From NCBI RefSeq assembly GCF_000021685.1, contig NC_011959.1, positions 1,178,001 through 1,242,000 on the forward strand: DNA of 64,000 bases, in the 5' to 3' direction. Below, piece by piece: positions 1 to 8,489 of this stretch. A program made the position numbers and the translations under genes. The number at the start of each line of letters is the position of its first letter. Position 1 is the stretch's first letter. Under the pieces are notes generated by a model, which did not search any database, was not told where the DNA came from, and worked only from the letters and a program-made list of their open reading frames with translations. Source of the stretch: Thermomicrobium roseum DSM 5159. Its GTDB lineage: Bacteria; Chloroflexota; Chloroflexia; Thermomicrobiales; Thermomicrobiaceae.

Positions 1-70
1 GGCGGGCGGATTCGAACCGCCGAATCGCAGTTTTGCAGACTGCTGCCTTAGACCACTTGGCTACGCCGCC
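1..70 (-). tRNA. tRNA-Cys (GCA), 3' end cut by window edge
   Basis: Read on the minus strand the segment folds as a tRNA: 5' acceptor strand GGCGGCG, a D-arm, anticodon loop CTGCAAA with anticodon GCA, and a T-arm with GGTTCGAATCC. Only the first four bases of the 3' acceptor strand (CGCC) lie inside the window, so the last three pairs, the discriminator and any CCA are outside. Anticodon GCA reads cysteine codons. Confidence 0.95.
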
Positions 71-213
71 GACCTCACTCCAAGCATAGTATAGCAGCTT
101 CTCGCAATCAGCGCTCGGACTCACGAGCTCCTTGCTCGCAACCGCTCGCGACGGAGCCTGGCGGACGGTCGTTCCGTCCACCGAGCAGAGGGGCCGTGCC
201 ATCGACCGTCATC
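71..213. other. Intergenic, tRNA-Cys to adenine deaminase
   Basis: About 140 bases without a convincing gene. A short inverted repeat (GGACGG at 163-168 and CCGTCC at 174-179, 5-nt loop) lies just past the stop of the adenine deaminase gene and could be a weak terminator. It has no U-tract. Short open frames here have no ribosome site or family resemblance. Confidence 0.4.
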
Positions 214-1923
214 TCAGCGCAGCACGACCAAGCCATGATCGGTGACGCGAGCCTCCGGAATGACCGAAAGCGCCATGAACGAGAGCAGCGCGAACGGTGC
301 CGGTACGCGGCTTCCCATCTCGCGCGCTGCCTGCTCGACCGCTTCATACTGTTCTGCCACCGTTTCCAGCGGTTCCGGTGACAAAATTCCTGCCACCGGG
401 AGCGGTAGTTGTGCTCGGACCAGACCATCGGCGACCGCGGCCAGACCACCGCGCATGGCAACGACCGCATCGATCGCGGCCAAGATATCCCCATCGTCGA
501 CTCCAACGACGACGATGTTGTGGGCATCGTGTGCGATGGACGAAGCCAGCGCACCACGCCGCAAGCCGAAACCCCGAACCAACCCCACTCCAACGCGTCC
601 CGTCGCCCGGTGGCGCTCCACGACGACCAGCTTCGCCAAGTCGCGTTCCGGATCAGCAACCACCTCCCCATCACGCACCGTCGGTTCCACTTCGATCGCC
701 CGGGTCACGATCTGCCCCGGGATCGCTTCCACGGCGATCATCCGATCGCAAGCAGGCAGGCGAAGTCGAGCACGATCGATCGGTGCCACATGCACCGTAT
801 CCAGGAGCCACTCAGGAATCGTCCGGCTGGTCCGGAAGGTCGCCTTGCCATCCTGAGCGACCACCTCGCCCTGGAACAGGACGAGCCGCGGGCGGATATC
901 GTCGAGCCGGTCGAATACGACCAAATTGGCCCAGTAGCCGGGCGCGACCAGCCCATAACCGTCCAACCCCCAATACTCGGCCGTGTTGAGCGTCGCCAAG
1001 CGGATCGCCCGAATCGGATCGAGGCCAGCCGCGATCGCCTTGCGCAGGATCGCATCCATATGCCCATCGTGGAGGAGTGTCGCGCAATCCCGGTCATCGC
1101 TCGCGAAGCAGCAGCGCGGGTAGGTAGCCTCGGTCACGAGCGGCAACAATTCGAGCAGGTTGTGCTCGGTTGATCCCTCCCGGATCATGACCTGGAGTCC
1201 CCGCCGCAGCTTCTCGCGGGCCTCCTCCAGTTGCGTCGACTCGTGATCGGATCCCATCCCCGATGCGATATAGGCATTGAGGCGGGAACCACGCAAGCCT
1301 GGTGCGTGCCCATCCCGCCGCCGAGCAGGGAGGCGAAGCTTCTCGTAGATCTCCGCTTCACCGGCGAGGACACCCGGAAAGTTCATCATCTCGCCCAGCG
1401 CAACCGCGTTCGGTAACCTCAGCCCCTCGGCGATCGCAGCCGCGTCCATGACCGCTCCGGCACTTTCGTATGGGCTGGCTGGAACACACGAGGGTATCGT
1501 CAAAAACACACCGAGCGGCAGCCCTGCGGCTGCCTCAGCCAGTGCTCGGATGCCCGCGAGGCCAGCCACATTGGCGATCTCGTGCGGGTCGGTCACGACC
1601 GCTCCTGTCCCATGCGGGACCACCGCACGCGCGAATTGGTCGATCCAGAGGAGCGAACTTTCGACATGGACATGCCCATCGATGAAGGAAGGCGCGAGAT
1701 AGGCTCCAGTCAGATCGATCTCCTCATGCCCATCGCGATACGTTCCGATTCCGGCGATGCGCCCGAACACGATCGCGACATCGGCTTCCTCGATTTCCCC
1801 GCTCGCCACGTTCACGATACGGGCCTGCCGCAACACGAGATCAGCCGGTTCTTCCCCGAGGGCGACACGCAGGAGCCGTTGCCACTCCTCCAGTCGGAGC
1901 GCTTCGATCCCCAGTCCAACCAT
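214..1923 (-). CDS. ade: Adenine deaminase
   Basis: A 569-residue amidohydrolase-superfamily enzyme converting adenine to hypoxanthine and ammonia in purine salvage. Recognisable are the metal-binding signature IDGHVHVESS (about residues 81-90), the stretch DGHAPGLRG followed by LNAYIASG and SDHEST, the FASDD segment, and the adenine-deaminase C-terminal domain with IAHDAHNIVVVG and LSFMAL near the end. The length matches the bacterial Ade family (550-600). The open frame continues about 56 codons upstream, but the ATG at 1923 is preceded by GAGGAGG at good spacing and the upstream residues are low-quality Arg-rich sequence. It lies 17 bases downstream of a co-directional hypothetical gene that follows a MerR regulator, so the three may be co-transcribed. 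Confidence 0.93.
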   Translation of the reverse strand: MVGLGIEALRLEEWQRLLRVALGEEPADLVLRQARIVNVASGEIEEADVAIVFGRIAGIGTYRDGHEEIDLTGAYLAPSFIDGHVHVESSLLWIDQFARAVVPHGTGAVVTDPHEIANVAGLAGIRALAEAAAGLPLGVFLTIPSCVPASPYESAGAVMDAAAIAEGLRLPNAVALGEMMNFPGVLAGEAEIYEKLRLPARRRDGHAPGLRGSRLNAYIASGMGSDHESTQLEEAREKLRRGLQVMIREGSTEHNLLELLPLVTEATYPRCCFASDDRDCATLLHDGHMDAILRKAIAAGLDPIRAIRLATLNTAEYWGLDGYGLVAPGYWANLVVFDRLDDIRPRLVLFQGEVVAQDGKATFRTSRTIPEWLLDTVHVAPIDRARLRLPACDRMIAVEAIPGQIVTRAIEVEPTVRDGEVVADPERDLAKLVVVERHRATGRVGVGLVRGFGLRRGALASSIAHDAHNIVVVGVDDGDILAAIDAVVAMRGGLAAVADGLVRAQLPLPVAGILSPEPLETVAEQYEAVEQAAREMGSRVPAPFALLSFMALSVIPEARVTDHGLVVLR

Positions 1924-1940
1924 TCCGTTCCTCCTCGCTC

Positions 1941-2411
1941 TCAATCGAGCAGACGCTCTTCGAGTCGCTCGAGCAGCTCGTTGAGTCGTTCCAAAAGATC
2001 GGTGACCAGTTCCGGCAAGGATGCGCTTGCACTGAACGGAATCTCGAGCCCGATCCGCAGTCCGACACCGTGCGCAGCCTCGTCCCACCACGCTTCGCGC
2101 AGCAGTCGTTCCGTGTCCGTCACGGGGGCGTGCCGGATCGTCTCCACGAGCCGGGAGAGCGTGAGCCGGGCGAGGCGCTCTTTGACTGCTCGTTTTCGCT
2201 CGTCTTCCTCGTCGAAGTACAGTCCGGGCGAAACGTCCCAGACCTCGACTAGATATCCGTCAGTCCCGATCCGCACATCGATCCGACCGCTCTCGGTATC
2301 GCACGCGACGAGCCAGCCCTCATCACCATACAATGGGTAAGCCCAAAATCCTGCCTGGCGCAGGATGGATACCACTGGTTCGAGCGCGGCTCTTGTCTCA
2401 CGCATGCTCAT
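1941..2411 (-). CDS. Hypothetical protein downstream of a MerR regulator
   Basis: A 156-residue (or 154 from the second Met at 2405) soluble, acidic protein that I do not recognise. The N-terminal half looks like mixed alpha/beta (a WVACDTESGRIDVRIG-type strand-rich region). The C-terminal third is a Leu/Glu-rich segment ending in ELLERLEERLLD that is probably an amphipathic helix or short coiled coil. Its start overlaps the 3' end of the MerR-type gene by 8-14 bases, which indicates translational coupling. It may be a partner or effector of that regulator. The name cannot be refined from sequence alone. Confidence 0.75.
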   Translation of the reverse strand: MSMRETRAALEPVVSILRQAGFWAYPLYGDEGWLVACDTESGRIDVRIGTDGYLVEVWDVSPGLYFDEEDERKRAVKERLARLTLSRLVETIRHAPVTDTERLLREAWWDEAAHGVGLRIGLEIPFSASASLPELVTDLLERLNELLERLEERLLD

Positions 2412-2823
2412 CGTGGCTTTCCACCTCGCCCCTCTTCAGCCAGAGCCGGGCGACCTCGACCATGGCTTCGACCTGATCGACCTTCGCGTCGGGCCGGTCG
2501 AGTCGCGCCGCGAGCACGATACCGGGTGCAATTTCCCAGACGCGCCACAGCACCGCGTCACCCGCCCGTCGTTCCGGGGAGACCACCTCCAGTTGTGCCA
2601 GGTGCTCGCGGATCTCTTCTAGACCGAGACGCTGCTCCCGGAGTCGGCGGATCTGCTCGAGGCGCCGGACATGTTCCGGGCCATAACGAGCAGTCGGTCC
2701 TCGGCCGCGCGGCGGGGGAAGAAGACCACGAGCGACATAGAAACGGATGCGCCGCGGTGGAATCCCCGTTCGCGCGGCCAACTCCTGAATGGTCAACGAT
2801 CGATCGGTGCCCTCGCCACCCAT
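2398..2823 (-). CDS. MerR-family transcriptional regulator
   Basis: A 141-residue protein whose first 70 residues form a MerR winged helix-turn-helix: LTIQELAARTGIPPRRIRFY, then a GLLPPPRG wing and RYGPEHVRRLEQIRRLREQ. The second half is a helical region too short for a classical effector domain and without the Cys pair of metal-sensing members, so the inducer is unknown. The gene is divergent from the BtpA-family gene, with 105 bases between starts. Inward-facing inverted copies of a TATGCT-type element in that gap could be the two -10 boxes under its control. The 3' end overlaps the following hypothetical gene. Confidence 0.85.
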   Translation of the reverse strand: MGGEGTDRSLTIQELAARTGIPPRRIRFYVARGLLPPPRGRGPTARYGPEHVRRLEQIRRLREQRLGLEEIREHLAQLEVVSPERRAGDAVLWRVWEIAPGIVLAARLDRPDAKVDQVEAMVEVARLWLKRGEVESHDEHA

Positions 2824-2852
2824 CGACTTCTCGCAACGCTTCTCTCACTCGA

Positions 2853-2892
2853 AGCATACTGCCGCTCCGATCCCGCCGTCGCACGGTATGCT
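2853..2892. promoter_or_regulatory. Divergent promoter/operator region, MerR gene and btpA
   Basis: AGCATAC at 2853-2859 and GTATGCT at 2886-2892 form a 7-base inverted repeat with a 26-base spacer. Read outward, each arm supplies TATGCT, a good -10 hexamer for the gene it faces. No strong -35 was found on either side, which would suit an activator- or MerR-controlled promoter. The promoter assignment is inference. Confidence 0.45.
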
Positions 2893-2928
2893 GGCCATGA
2901 GTGGATCGACGATCGGAGGAAGGACGGC

Positions 2929-3735
2929 ATGACCTCCCGGCTTCTGGACAGCGTTCCGTTCCTGCTCGTGGGTGTAGTCCATCTCCTCCCGCTACCGGGC
3001 TCCCCTCGTGGGACGCGGGACGTGGCACGGATCCGCGAGCGCGCCCGCCGCGACGCCGAAGCCTACCGGGAAGGGGGCGCGCACGCCCTCATCGTCGAGA
3101 ACTTCGGAGATGCGCCCTTCCGGAAAGATGGGGTCGAGCCTCACGTCATCGCGCTCATGGCACTCGTCGTCGAGGAGGTCCGCGAGTCGACCGGACTACC
3201 GGTTGGGGTGAACGTGTTGCGCAACGATGCCCGTGCAGCACTCGGCATCGCGGTGGCAACCGGAGCTTCCTTCATTCGCGTCAACGTGCATGTCGGTGCG
3301 ATGGTTACCGATCAAGGTATCATCGAAGGCCGCGCTGACGAAACACTCCGCTACCGCGCGCTCCTCCAGAGCGAGACAGAGATCTGGGCCGATGTCCTCG
3401 TCAAGCACGCCGTACCGCTGGCACCGCTCGCTCTGGAGGACGCCGCCGAGGAAACGGTCCAGCGCGGGCTCGCCGATGCCCTCATCGTGACCGGGCCGAT
3501 GACCGGACGCGCTCCCGACCCAGCCGAGCTCTCGCGCGTCCGCGAACGATTGCCGACAACGCCAGTGTTCGTGGGAAGTGGCGTCACGGCTGACAATGTC
3601 GCACGCTACATCCACGCTGCACGCGGCGCGATCGTCGGGACATGGGCCAAGGTCGAGGGGAAGATCGAGAACCCGGTCGATCCCGCCCGGGTTCAGCGAC
3701 TCTGCCAGGCGATCACTCGAGCCCTTCCGCACTGA
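2929..3735 (+). CDS. BtpA/SgcQ-family TIM-barrel protein
   Basis: A 268-residue protein of the BtpA family, which in cyanobacteria is named for photosystem I biogenesis and elsewhere groups with SgcQ-like sugar-metabolism proteins. Its biochemical reaction is not established. The family features GVVHLLPLPGSP near the N-terminus, GAHALIVENFGDAPF, LPVGVNVLRNDARAALGIA and the closing VFVGSGVT, AIVGTWAKVEGKIENPVD segments are all present and give a complete barrel. The frame is open further upstream, but GGAGGAAGG sits directly before the ATG at 2929 and the upstream part is not protein-like. It is divergent from the MerR gene. Confidence 0.85.
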   Translation: MTSRLLDSVPFLLVGVVHLLPLPGSPRGTRDVARIRERARRDAEAYREGGAHALIVENFGDAPFRKDGVEPHVIALMALVVEEVRESTGLPVGVNVLRNDARAALGIAVATGASFIRVNVHVGAMVTDQGIIEGRADETLRYRALLQSETEIWADVLVKHAVPLAPLALEDAAEETVQRGLADALIVTGPMTGRAPDPAELSRVRERLPTTPVFVGSGVTADNVARYIHAARGAIVGTWAKVEGKIENPVDPARVQRLCQAITRALPH

Positions 3736-3855
3736 GTGGCCTGGCCCAGCCTCCTGAGAAGGAGCGGCATCGCTCCGGCCAGTGTGTCGATGCCTTCTCC
3801 AAGGGACGCCGAACACGCTGGATCGAGATTCGTGACAGAGGGGAGAAGACAGCGA
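3736..3855. terminator. Convergent intergenic region with small hairpin
   Basis: Between the converging btpA-like and recJ genes, GGAGCG (3761-3766) and CGCTCC (3771-3776) form a 6-bp stem with a GCAT loop. It may serve as a weak terminator for one or both genes. No U-run follows on either strand. Confidence 0.35.
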
Positions 3856-5541
3856 TCAGCGGGTCGGACGAATGTCGATCACGTCCAGCTCGACTCGTTC
3901 CTGCCCGTTCCAATCGCTCCGTCGCAACGTGAACGCGATGTCGATGCGCCCAGCACGGGCCAAGCGGGCGATCTCTCGTCCCCCCTCGAACCAGACCGCC
4001 TGGCGCACGGTGCCGTCCGGTGCGACGACGGTGAAGCGCAGGTGCCGCTCGTTCTGCGTGCTCGTGATGTCGACAGCTCGAACATCGCGGACGAGGAAAC
4101 GCGGTACCGGGTTGCCGTGACCATAGGGTTCCAGCTGCGCCAGCACCTCCCACGTCTCCAGAGCGATCTGGTACGGGTGGAGTTCCGCGTCCAACTCGAG
4201 CGGTAACGCCGGTTCCTCTTGGCCAAGGTGTTCCGCGGCGATTTCGAGCAGCCGCGCTTCCAGTTCTGCGATGCGTTCCGTCTCCACCGTCAATCCTGCG
4301 GCCGCATGATGTCCACCATGGTCGATCAAGAGGTCACGGCAGCGCGCCAGCGCTGCCGCAATATCGAAACCATCGATGCTGCGGGCAGAACCACGACTGA
4401 CCTCGCTCTCTCGGGCGAGGAGCACGACCGGACGCGCATAGCGACTGACGAGCTTGCTGGCCGCGAGCCCGACCAACCCAACGCTCCAGGCACTATCAGC
4501 CAGCACCAGGACGGGCGGTAAGCTCCCGAGTGCGTCGATCCGTTGCTCGGCTTCCGCCAACATCCGCTCGATCGCACGCTGCCGCAAGGCGTTGAGTTCG
4601 TTGAGTTTCCGGGCTAGTTCCTCCGCTCGCTGTGCGTCCGCCGTCAACAGGAGCTCGAGCGCCAAGCGCGGATCGTCCATTCTCCCAGCTGCATTGAGCC
4701 GGGGCCCCAGTACATACCCGCAATGCCAACTGGTCAACCGCTGTCCCCGTGCGCTGTCGAGTCCACTCAGGCGCGCGAGTGTCCGCAGGCCGAGCGGTGC
4801 CGTCTCCCAAAAACGCTTCAGCCCGAGCGCCACGAGCGTTCGGTTGATCCCGACCAAGGGAACGACGTCAGCAACCGTACCGAGCGCGACCAAGGGAAGC
4901 CAACGGGACGCAGCTTCGTTCCCGAGCAGCAGGCGTGCGAACTGGTACGCGACACCGACTGCCGACAGTGTTCGGAAGACCGGTGGAGCATCCGGCCGCG
5001 CGACCGAGACGAATGCCAGCTCATCTGGCCAGGCCTCGTCATGGACAGCGTGATGGTCCAGAACGATGACCGGAACCCCAGCTCGGAGAACATCGCGCAA
5101 GGCATCCCAGTCACCGGTTCCGCAATCCACCGTCACGAGGAGCGCAGGCCGGTGCTCCAGCACGCCTGGCACGTGATGACGCTGGAAACCATATCCATCG
5201 CGCAGGCGGTGGGGCACCATCGGGATGACCGTCAACCCGAATTCCCCAAAGAGCTGCGCGAGGAGCGTCGTTGCGGTCAAACCATCCACATCGTAGTCGC
5301 CGAAGACGACCACTGGTCGTGACCGGCACCGTACCTCCTCGACGAGGGATACCGCTCTCCCACTGTCGGGCAAGGCGGCGGGATCAGGCAGGTCGCTGAG
5401 GTGCGGCTGGAGGAAGCGCCGCACCTCCTCGTGGTTCCGAATACCCCGACGGTAGAGGACAGCGGCCAGCAGCGGATGAACCGCGAGTTCCCGAGCCATT
5501 TCCGGAACTCGTTCCGGTTCCCGCCACCGGTAGCGCGGCAT
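3856..5541 (-). CDS. recJ: Single-stranded-DNA-specific exonuclease RecJ
   Basis: A 561-residue DHH-superfamily 5'-3' exonuclease used in recombination and mismatch or base-excision repair. The motif order is typical: FGDYDVDGLTATTLL (Asp82, Asp84, Asp86), VTVDCGTGDWD (Asp139), VIVLDHHA (162-164), then the DHHA1 domain with SDxxNAAGR-like PRLNAAGRMDDP and the GSARSIDGFDIAAAL/DHGGHHAAAGLTVE region, and a C-terminal OB-fold. The length is normal for RecJ. The start at 5541 is an ATG giving MPRYRWREPE. It is co-directional with the upstream DtxR-family gene, about 100 bases away. Confidence 0.95.
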   Translation of the reverse strand: MPRYRWREPERVPEMARELAVHPLLAAVLYRRGIRNHEEVRRFLQPHLSDLPDPAALPDSGRAVSLVEEVRCRSRPVVVFGDYDVDGLTATTLLAQLFGEFGLTVIPMVPHRLRDGYGFQRHHVPGVLEHRPALLVTVDCGTGDWDALRDVLRAGVPVIVLDHHAVHDEAWPDELAFVSVARPDAPPVFRTLSAVGVAYQFARLLLGNEAASRWLPLVALGTVADVVPLVGINRTLVALGLKRFWETAPLGLRTLARLSGLDSARGQRLTSWHCGYVLGPRLNAAGRMDDPRLALELLLTADAQRAEELARKLNELNALRQRAIERMLAEAEQRIDALGSLPPVLVLADSAWSVGLVGLAASKLVSRYARPVVLLARESEVSRGSARSIDGFDIAAALARCRDLLIDHGGHHAAAGLTVETERIAELEARLLEIAAEHLGQEEPALPLELDAELHPYQIALETWEVLAQLEPYGHGNPVPRFLVRDVRAVDITSTQNERHLRFTVVAPDGTVRQAVWFEGGREIARLARAGRIDIAFTLRRSDWNGQERVELDVIDIRPTR

Positions 5542-5640
5542 TCGCCTCTCCCATCGGACGGACTACCCGAACCCGGTTGACTGCGAACGATTCATCGGCC
5601 GGCAATCGAGGGCTCGCTTCCGTGCGGGCAAACGCACGAT

Positions 5641-6357
5641 TTACCGCGTCGCTTGCTCCTTGCCCCCCGTCGATGCTGCCGTCACGTAGATTCCGCGTGC
5701 CAATCGTTCCCCGACGTACTGCTCGCGATCACCGATCCGGACCCGCAGTGGCCCCTCGAACGGTAAGCGCTCGAGTACCTCTAGGCGAGTGCCCGGGCGA
5801 ATACCCAGTTCTGCCAGATAGCGGAGCTGTGCGCGATCGTGATCGGCAACATGGAGAACTTCCACCTGCTGCCCCGGCAGGACATCGTGCAACCGCTGAC
5901 AGGGTCGTTCGGGGAGCGAGCCATCGCTGCGCGGGATGGGATGTCCGTGCGGATCTTCGGTCGGGAAGCCGAGTCGTGCGTCGATCCAGGACTCCAGTTC
6001 CTCGGAAAGTCCGTGCTCGAGGCGATCCGCCTCTTCGTGCAGAGCATCCCACGGATACTCCAAAACCTCGGCGAGAAACCGCTCCAATAAGCGATGATGC
6101 CGGATCACTTCGAGCGCAACGCTTCTCCCGCGGTCCGTCAGTCGCACACCCCGATAGGGTTGGTGATCGACGAGATCAAGTGCAGCCATCCGCTTCAACA
6201 TGTTCGTCACCGAGGGGCTCTGCACCCGCAAACGCTCGGCGATCGCTTGGGTCGTAACCCGTCCCTCGTCGCGCTCGAGCGCGAAGATGACTTTCAGATA
6301 ATCCTCCATCGCCTGCGTGATCGGTACTCGCCCAGTCGCGCGCCTCGACTGTCTCAC
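5641..6357 (-). CDS. DtxR/MntR-family metal-dependent transcriptional regulator
   Basis: A 238-residue iron/manganese-sensing repressor. Residues 1-70 are the winged helix (AMEDYLKVIFAL, VTTQAIAERLRVQSPSVTNMLKRM). The next part is the metal-binding and dimerisation domain (EVIRHHRLLERFLAEVL, then HEEADRLEHGLSE with typical His/Glu ligands). The last 70 residues are a FeoA-like SH3 domain (PGQQVEVLHVADHD). The start is GTG at 6357 with GGGAG upstream. A 14-bp near-palindrome 53-66 bases upstream of the start overlaps a TATACT -10 box and is a candidate autoregulatory operator. The choice between Fe and Mn cannot be made from what is visible. Confidence 0.9.
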   Translation of the reverse strand: MRQSRRATGRVPITQAMEDYLKVIFALERDEGRVTTQAIAERLRVQSPSVTNMLKRMAALDLVDHQPYRGVRLTDRGRSVALEVIRHHRLLERFLAEVLEYPWDALHEEADRLEHGLSEELESWIDARLGFPTEDPHGHPIPRSDGSLPERPCQRLHDVLPGQQVEVLHVADHDRAQLRYLAELGIRPGTRLEVLERLPFEGPLRVRIGDREQYVGERLARGIYVTAASTGGKEQATR

Positions 6358-6409
6358 TGGTACACTCCCTGCGACCTGCTGGCCCCGAGACGAGGGGCTC
6401 GCTGTTGCG

Positions 6410-6423
6410 CCAAGTATACGTGG
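6410..6423. promoter_or_regulatory. Palindrome in the DtxR-family gene promoter
   Basis: CCAAGTATACGTGG is a 14-bp palindrome with a single mismatched pair. On the minus strand it contains TATACT, a good -10 box for the DtxR-type gene. A repressor bound here would block its own promoter. The divergent metallophosphoesterase gene starts 25 bases further on and could share this control. Seen: the palindrome and -10. Inferred: operator function. Confidence 0.5.
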
Positions 6424-6447
6424 AACACCTGTTCGAAGGGTGAGACA

Positions 6448-7407
6448 GTGCGAGGAGCTGCCCGACAGCTCGGAGCGATCGTCGGATCGATCGGCGCGAC
6501 CCTACTCCTGCTCCTGGCGAGCAGGGAGCCGCGTCAGCTTCTCGTACGTCGAGCGCGGCTTGCCCTACCCCGGCCCCGAGAGAGCGCTACCGGCCTCCGT
6601 TTAGCCTTTCTCACCGACTTTCACGCGGGCGGACCTGGAACGAGCACGCAGCTCTCGCGGACCGCACTGCACCTCCTGGCGAGCTGGCGTCCCGATCTGG
6701 TCTTGCTCGGCGGTGATTACTTCGATCAGGGCAACATGGTCGACACCGCCCTGTTCGATGAACTGGCACGCTACGAGAACGTGTTTGGGGTGCTCGGCAA
6801 CCATGATTACCGACGCGGAACGACCAATGCACAAGCTATCGTTCGTTTCCTGGAAGCTCGCAACGTGCGTGTGTTGCGTAACGAATTTGTCACCATTACC
6901 GTCGAACGGCAGCAAGGAGCGACCGGCACGATCGAATTGGTAGGTCTCGACGACCCCTATACTGGCTATGATCGCCCGGAGATTTTGAAGCGGCCGCCCC
7001 CGCCGCACCCGCGGCTCCTGCTCGCCCATGCTCCCTCGGTCGTCGAGCGCCTGCCCGTCGGATGCGCTGATCTTGCGCTCTTCGGTCATACTCATTGGGG
7101 GCAGGTTCGGCTCTCCCCTTCCCGGACGATCGGGTTACTGGATGCTGCATGGTATCTCGATCGCTGGCGCCACAAACCGCACGCACGTCTGCAGCGGGGC
7201 TGGTTCTGGGAAAAAGGGATGCTCGTGTACGTGAGTGCTGGTATCGGGCTAACGCAGCTTCCATTTCGGCTCTTCGCTTCACCCGAGATCCTCTGCCTGG
7301 AACTCGATCCTGATGCGCACGATCCGCAACGAGCATGCGATGACCCTCTGCGGTACATCCGTTCCTCGACAGTGCGGCATACCCTCCAGCGGGAGGAGAG
7401 ACGATGA
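6448..7407 (+). CDS. Membrane-anchored metallophosphoesterase (calcineurin-like)
   Basis: A 319-residue protein with one N-terminal hydrophobic segment (LGAIVGSIGATLLLLLA) and a calcineurin-like catalytic domain. The metal motifs are LTDFHAG, LLGGDYFDQGN, LGNHDY, LLLAHAP and LFGHTHWGQ, the order seen in YkuE/YaeI-type phosphodiesterases that act outside or at the membrane. The frame is open for 118 codons upstream, but that part is not protein-like. A GTG at 6448 preceded by GAAGGGTGAG gives a sensible membrane-anchored start. The stop overlaps the next start as ATGA, so the two genes are translationally coupled. The substrate is unknown. Confidence 0.85.
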   Translation: MRGAARQLGAIVGSIGATLLLLLASREPRQLLVRRARLALPRPRESATGLRLAFLTDFHAGGPGTSTQLSRTALHLLASWRPDLVLLGGDYFDQGNMVDTALFDELARYENVFGVLGNHDYRRGTTNAQAIVRFLEARNVRVLRNEFVTITVERQQGATGTIELVGLDDPYTGYDRPEILKRPPPPHPRLLLAHAPSVVERLPVGCADLALFGHTHWGQVRLSPSRTIGLLDAAWYLDRWRHKPHARLQRGWFWEKGMLVYVSAGIGLTQLPFRLFASPEILCLELDPDAHDPQRACDDPLRYIRSSTVRHTLQREERR

Positions 7408-8489
7408 AGCCACCGATCCGCATTCTGGCTCTCGATGCCGGAGCAGGCACGCAAGATATCGTCCTCTACGAGTCAGATCGTGAGCCGGAAAACTGCGTCA
7501 AACTCGTCTTACCCTCGCAAACACAGGTCGTTGCCACGCGTATTCGCCGGATCACCAGTCGCGCGCGTCCGCTCCATCTCGCTGGCCATCTGATGGGGGG
7601 TGGTGCGAGCAGCGACGCAATCCATGCGCATCTGGCTGCTGGCCTACCAGTGTCCGCGCAGCCAGACGCCGCGCGGACACTCCACAACGACCTGGATCGT
7701 GTCCAGCGCATGGGCATCGAATTGACCGAACTGCCTCCACTCGGTGCTGAAATCGTCTGGTTGGGCGATGTCGATGTCCCTGCCCTTACCCATGCCTTGC
7801 GCGCCTTCGAGGTCGAATTACCGGCGCTCTGGGCGATCGCCGTACAGGATCATGGGTACGACCCCTCGACGGACGCCCATGAGCATCGGTACCGTTTCCT
7901 GGCGGAGCTCCTCGAGCAGGCGGACGATCTGCGCGCTCTGGCCTTCCGTATACCCCCAGCCTACCTCCTGCGCATGCAAGCCGTTCGACGGCAGGTTCCC
8001 GGCTGCGTGCTCATGGACACCGGCCCGGCCGCCGTCCTCGGCGCGCTGTGCGATCCAGTGGTCTGGCGCGCAGCCCGTTCGGATGGCGCCGTTGTCGTGA
8101 ATGTGGGGAACATGCACACGTTCGGCGTCGCGATACGAGGAACGCGCATCTATGGACTCTTCGAGCACCATACCGGTGGGGTGACTCCGGCCATCCTCGC
8201 GGATCTTGTCTCCAAGCTACAGAGCGGACGACTCACGCACCCGGACGTCGTGCGTCTGGGTGGTCACGGAGCCGTCCTGACACCTAGCTACGTTGCGGCC
8301 GCGCCGTTTCCGTTCGTGGCCATCACTGGTCCCAATCGATCGCTCGTCCGTTCACTGGGCTGGTACGAGGCAGCACCCTTCGGAGACATGATGGTGACCG
8401 GCTGTTACGGCTTGATCGAGGCGACGCTCCGGCTGCTCGAGCGCGAGACGGGAGACCGGCTACCGTCACTGCTGCCCCAAGAGGACTAG
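7404..8489 (+). CDS. DUF1786 family protein
   Basis: A 361-residue protein matching the DUF1786 family, sometimes labelled a putative pyruvate formate-lyase activating enzyme. It has no CxxxCxxC radical-SAM motif. It opens with ILALDAGAGTQDIVLYES and later has VVNVGNMHTFGVAIRG and GLFEHHTGG, which look like phosphate-binding loops of an actin-like ATPase (ASKHA) fold. The labelled enzymatic role is therefore doubtful. The start overlaps the metallophosphoesterase stop by 4 bases, and the stop overlaps the converging polyprenyl synthase stop by two bases. Function unknown. Confidence 0.8.
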   Translation: MKPPIRILALDAGAGTQDIVLYESDREPENCVKLVLPSQTQVVATRIRRITSRARPLHLAGHLMGGGASSDAIHAHLAAGLPVSAQPDAARTLHNDLDRVQRMGIELTELPPLGAEIVWLGDVDVPALTHALRAFEVELPALWAIAVQDHGYDPSTDAHEHRYRFLAELLEQADDLRALAFRIPPAYLLRMQAVRRQVPGCVLMDTGPAAVLGALCDPVVWRAARSDGAVVVNVGNMHTFGVAIRGTRIYGLFEHHTGGVTPAILADLVSKLQSGRLTHPDVVRLGGHGAVLTPSYVAAAPFPFVAITGPNRSLVRSLGWYEAAPFGDMMVTGCYGLIEATLRLLERETGDRLPSLLPQED

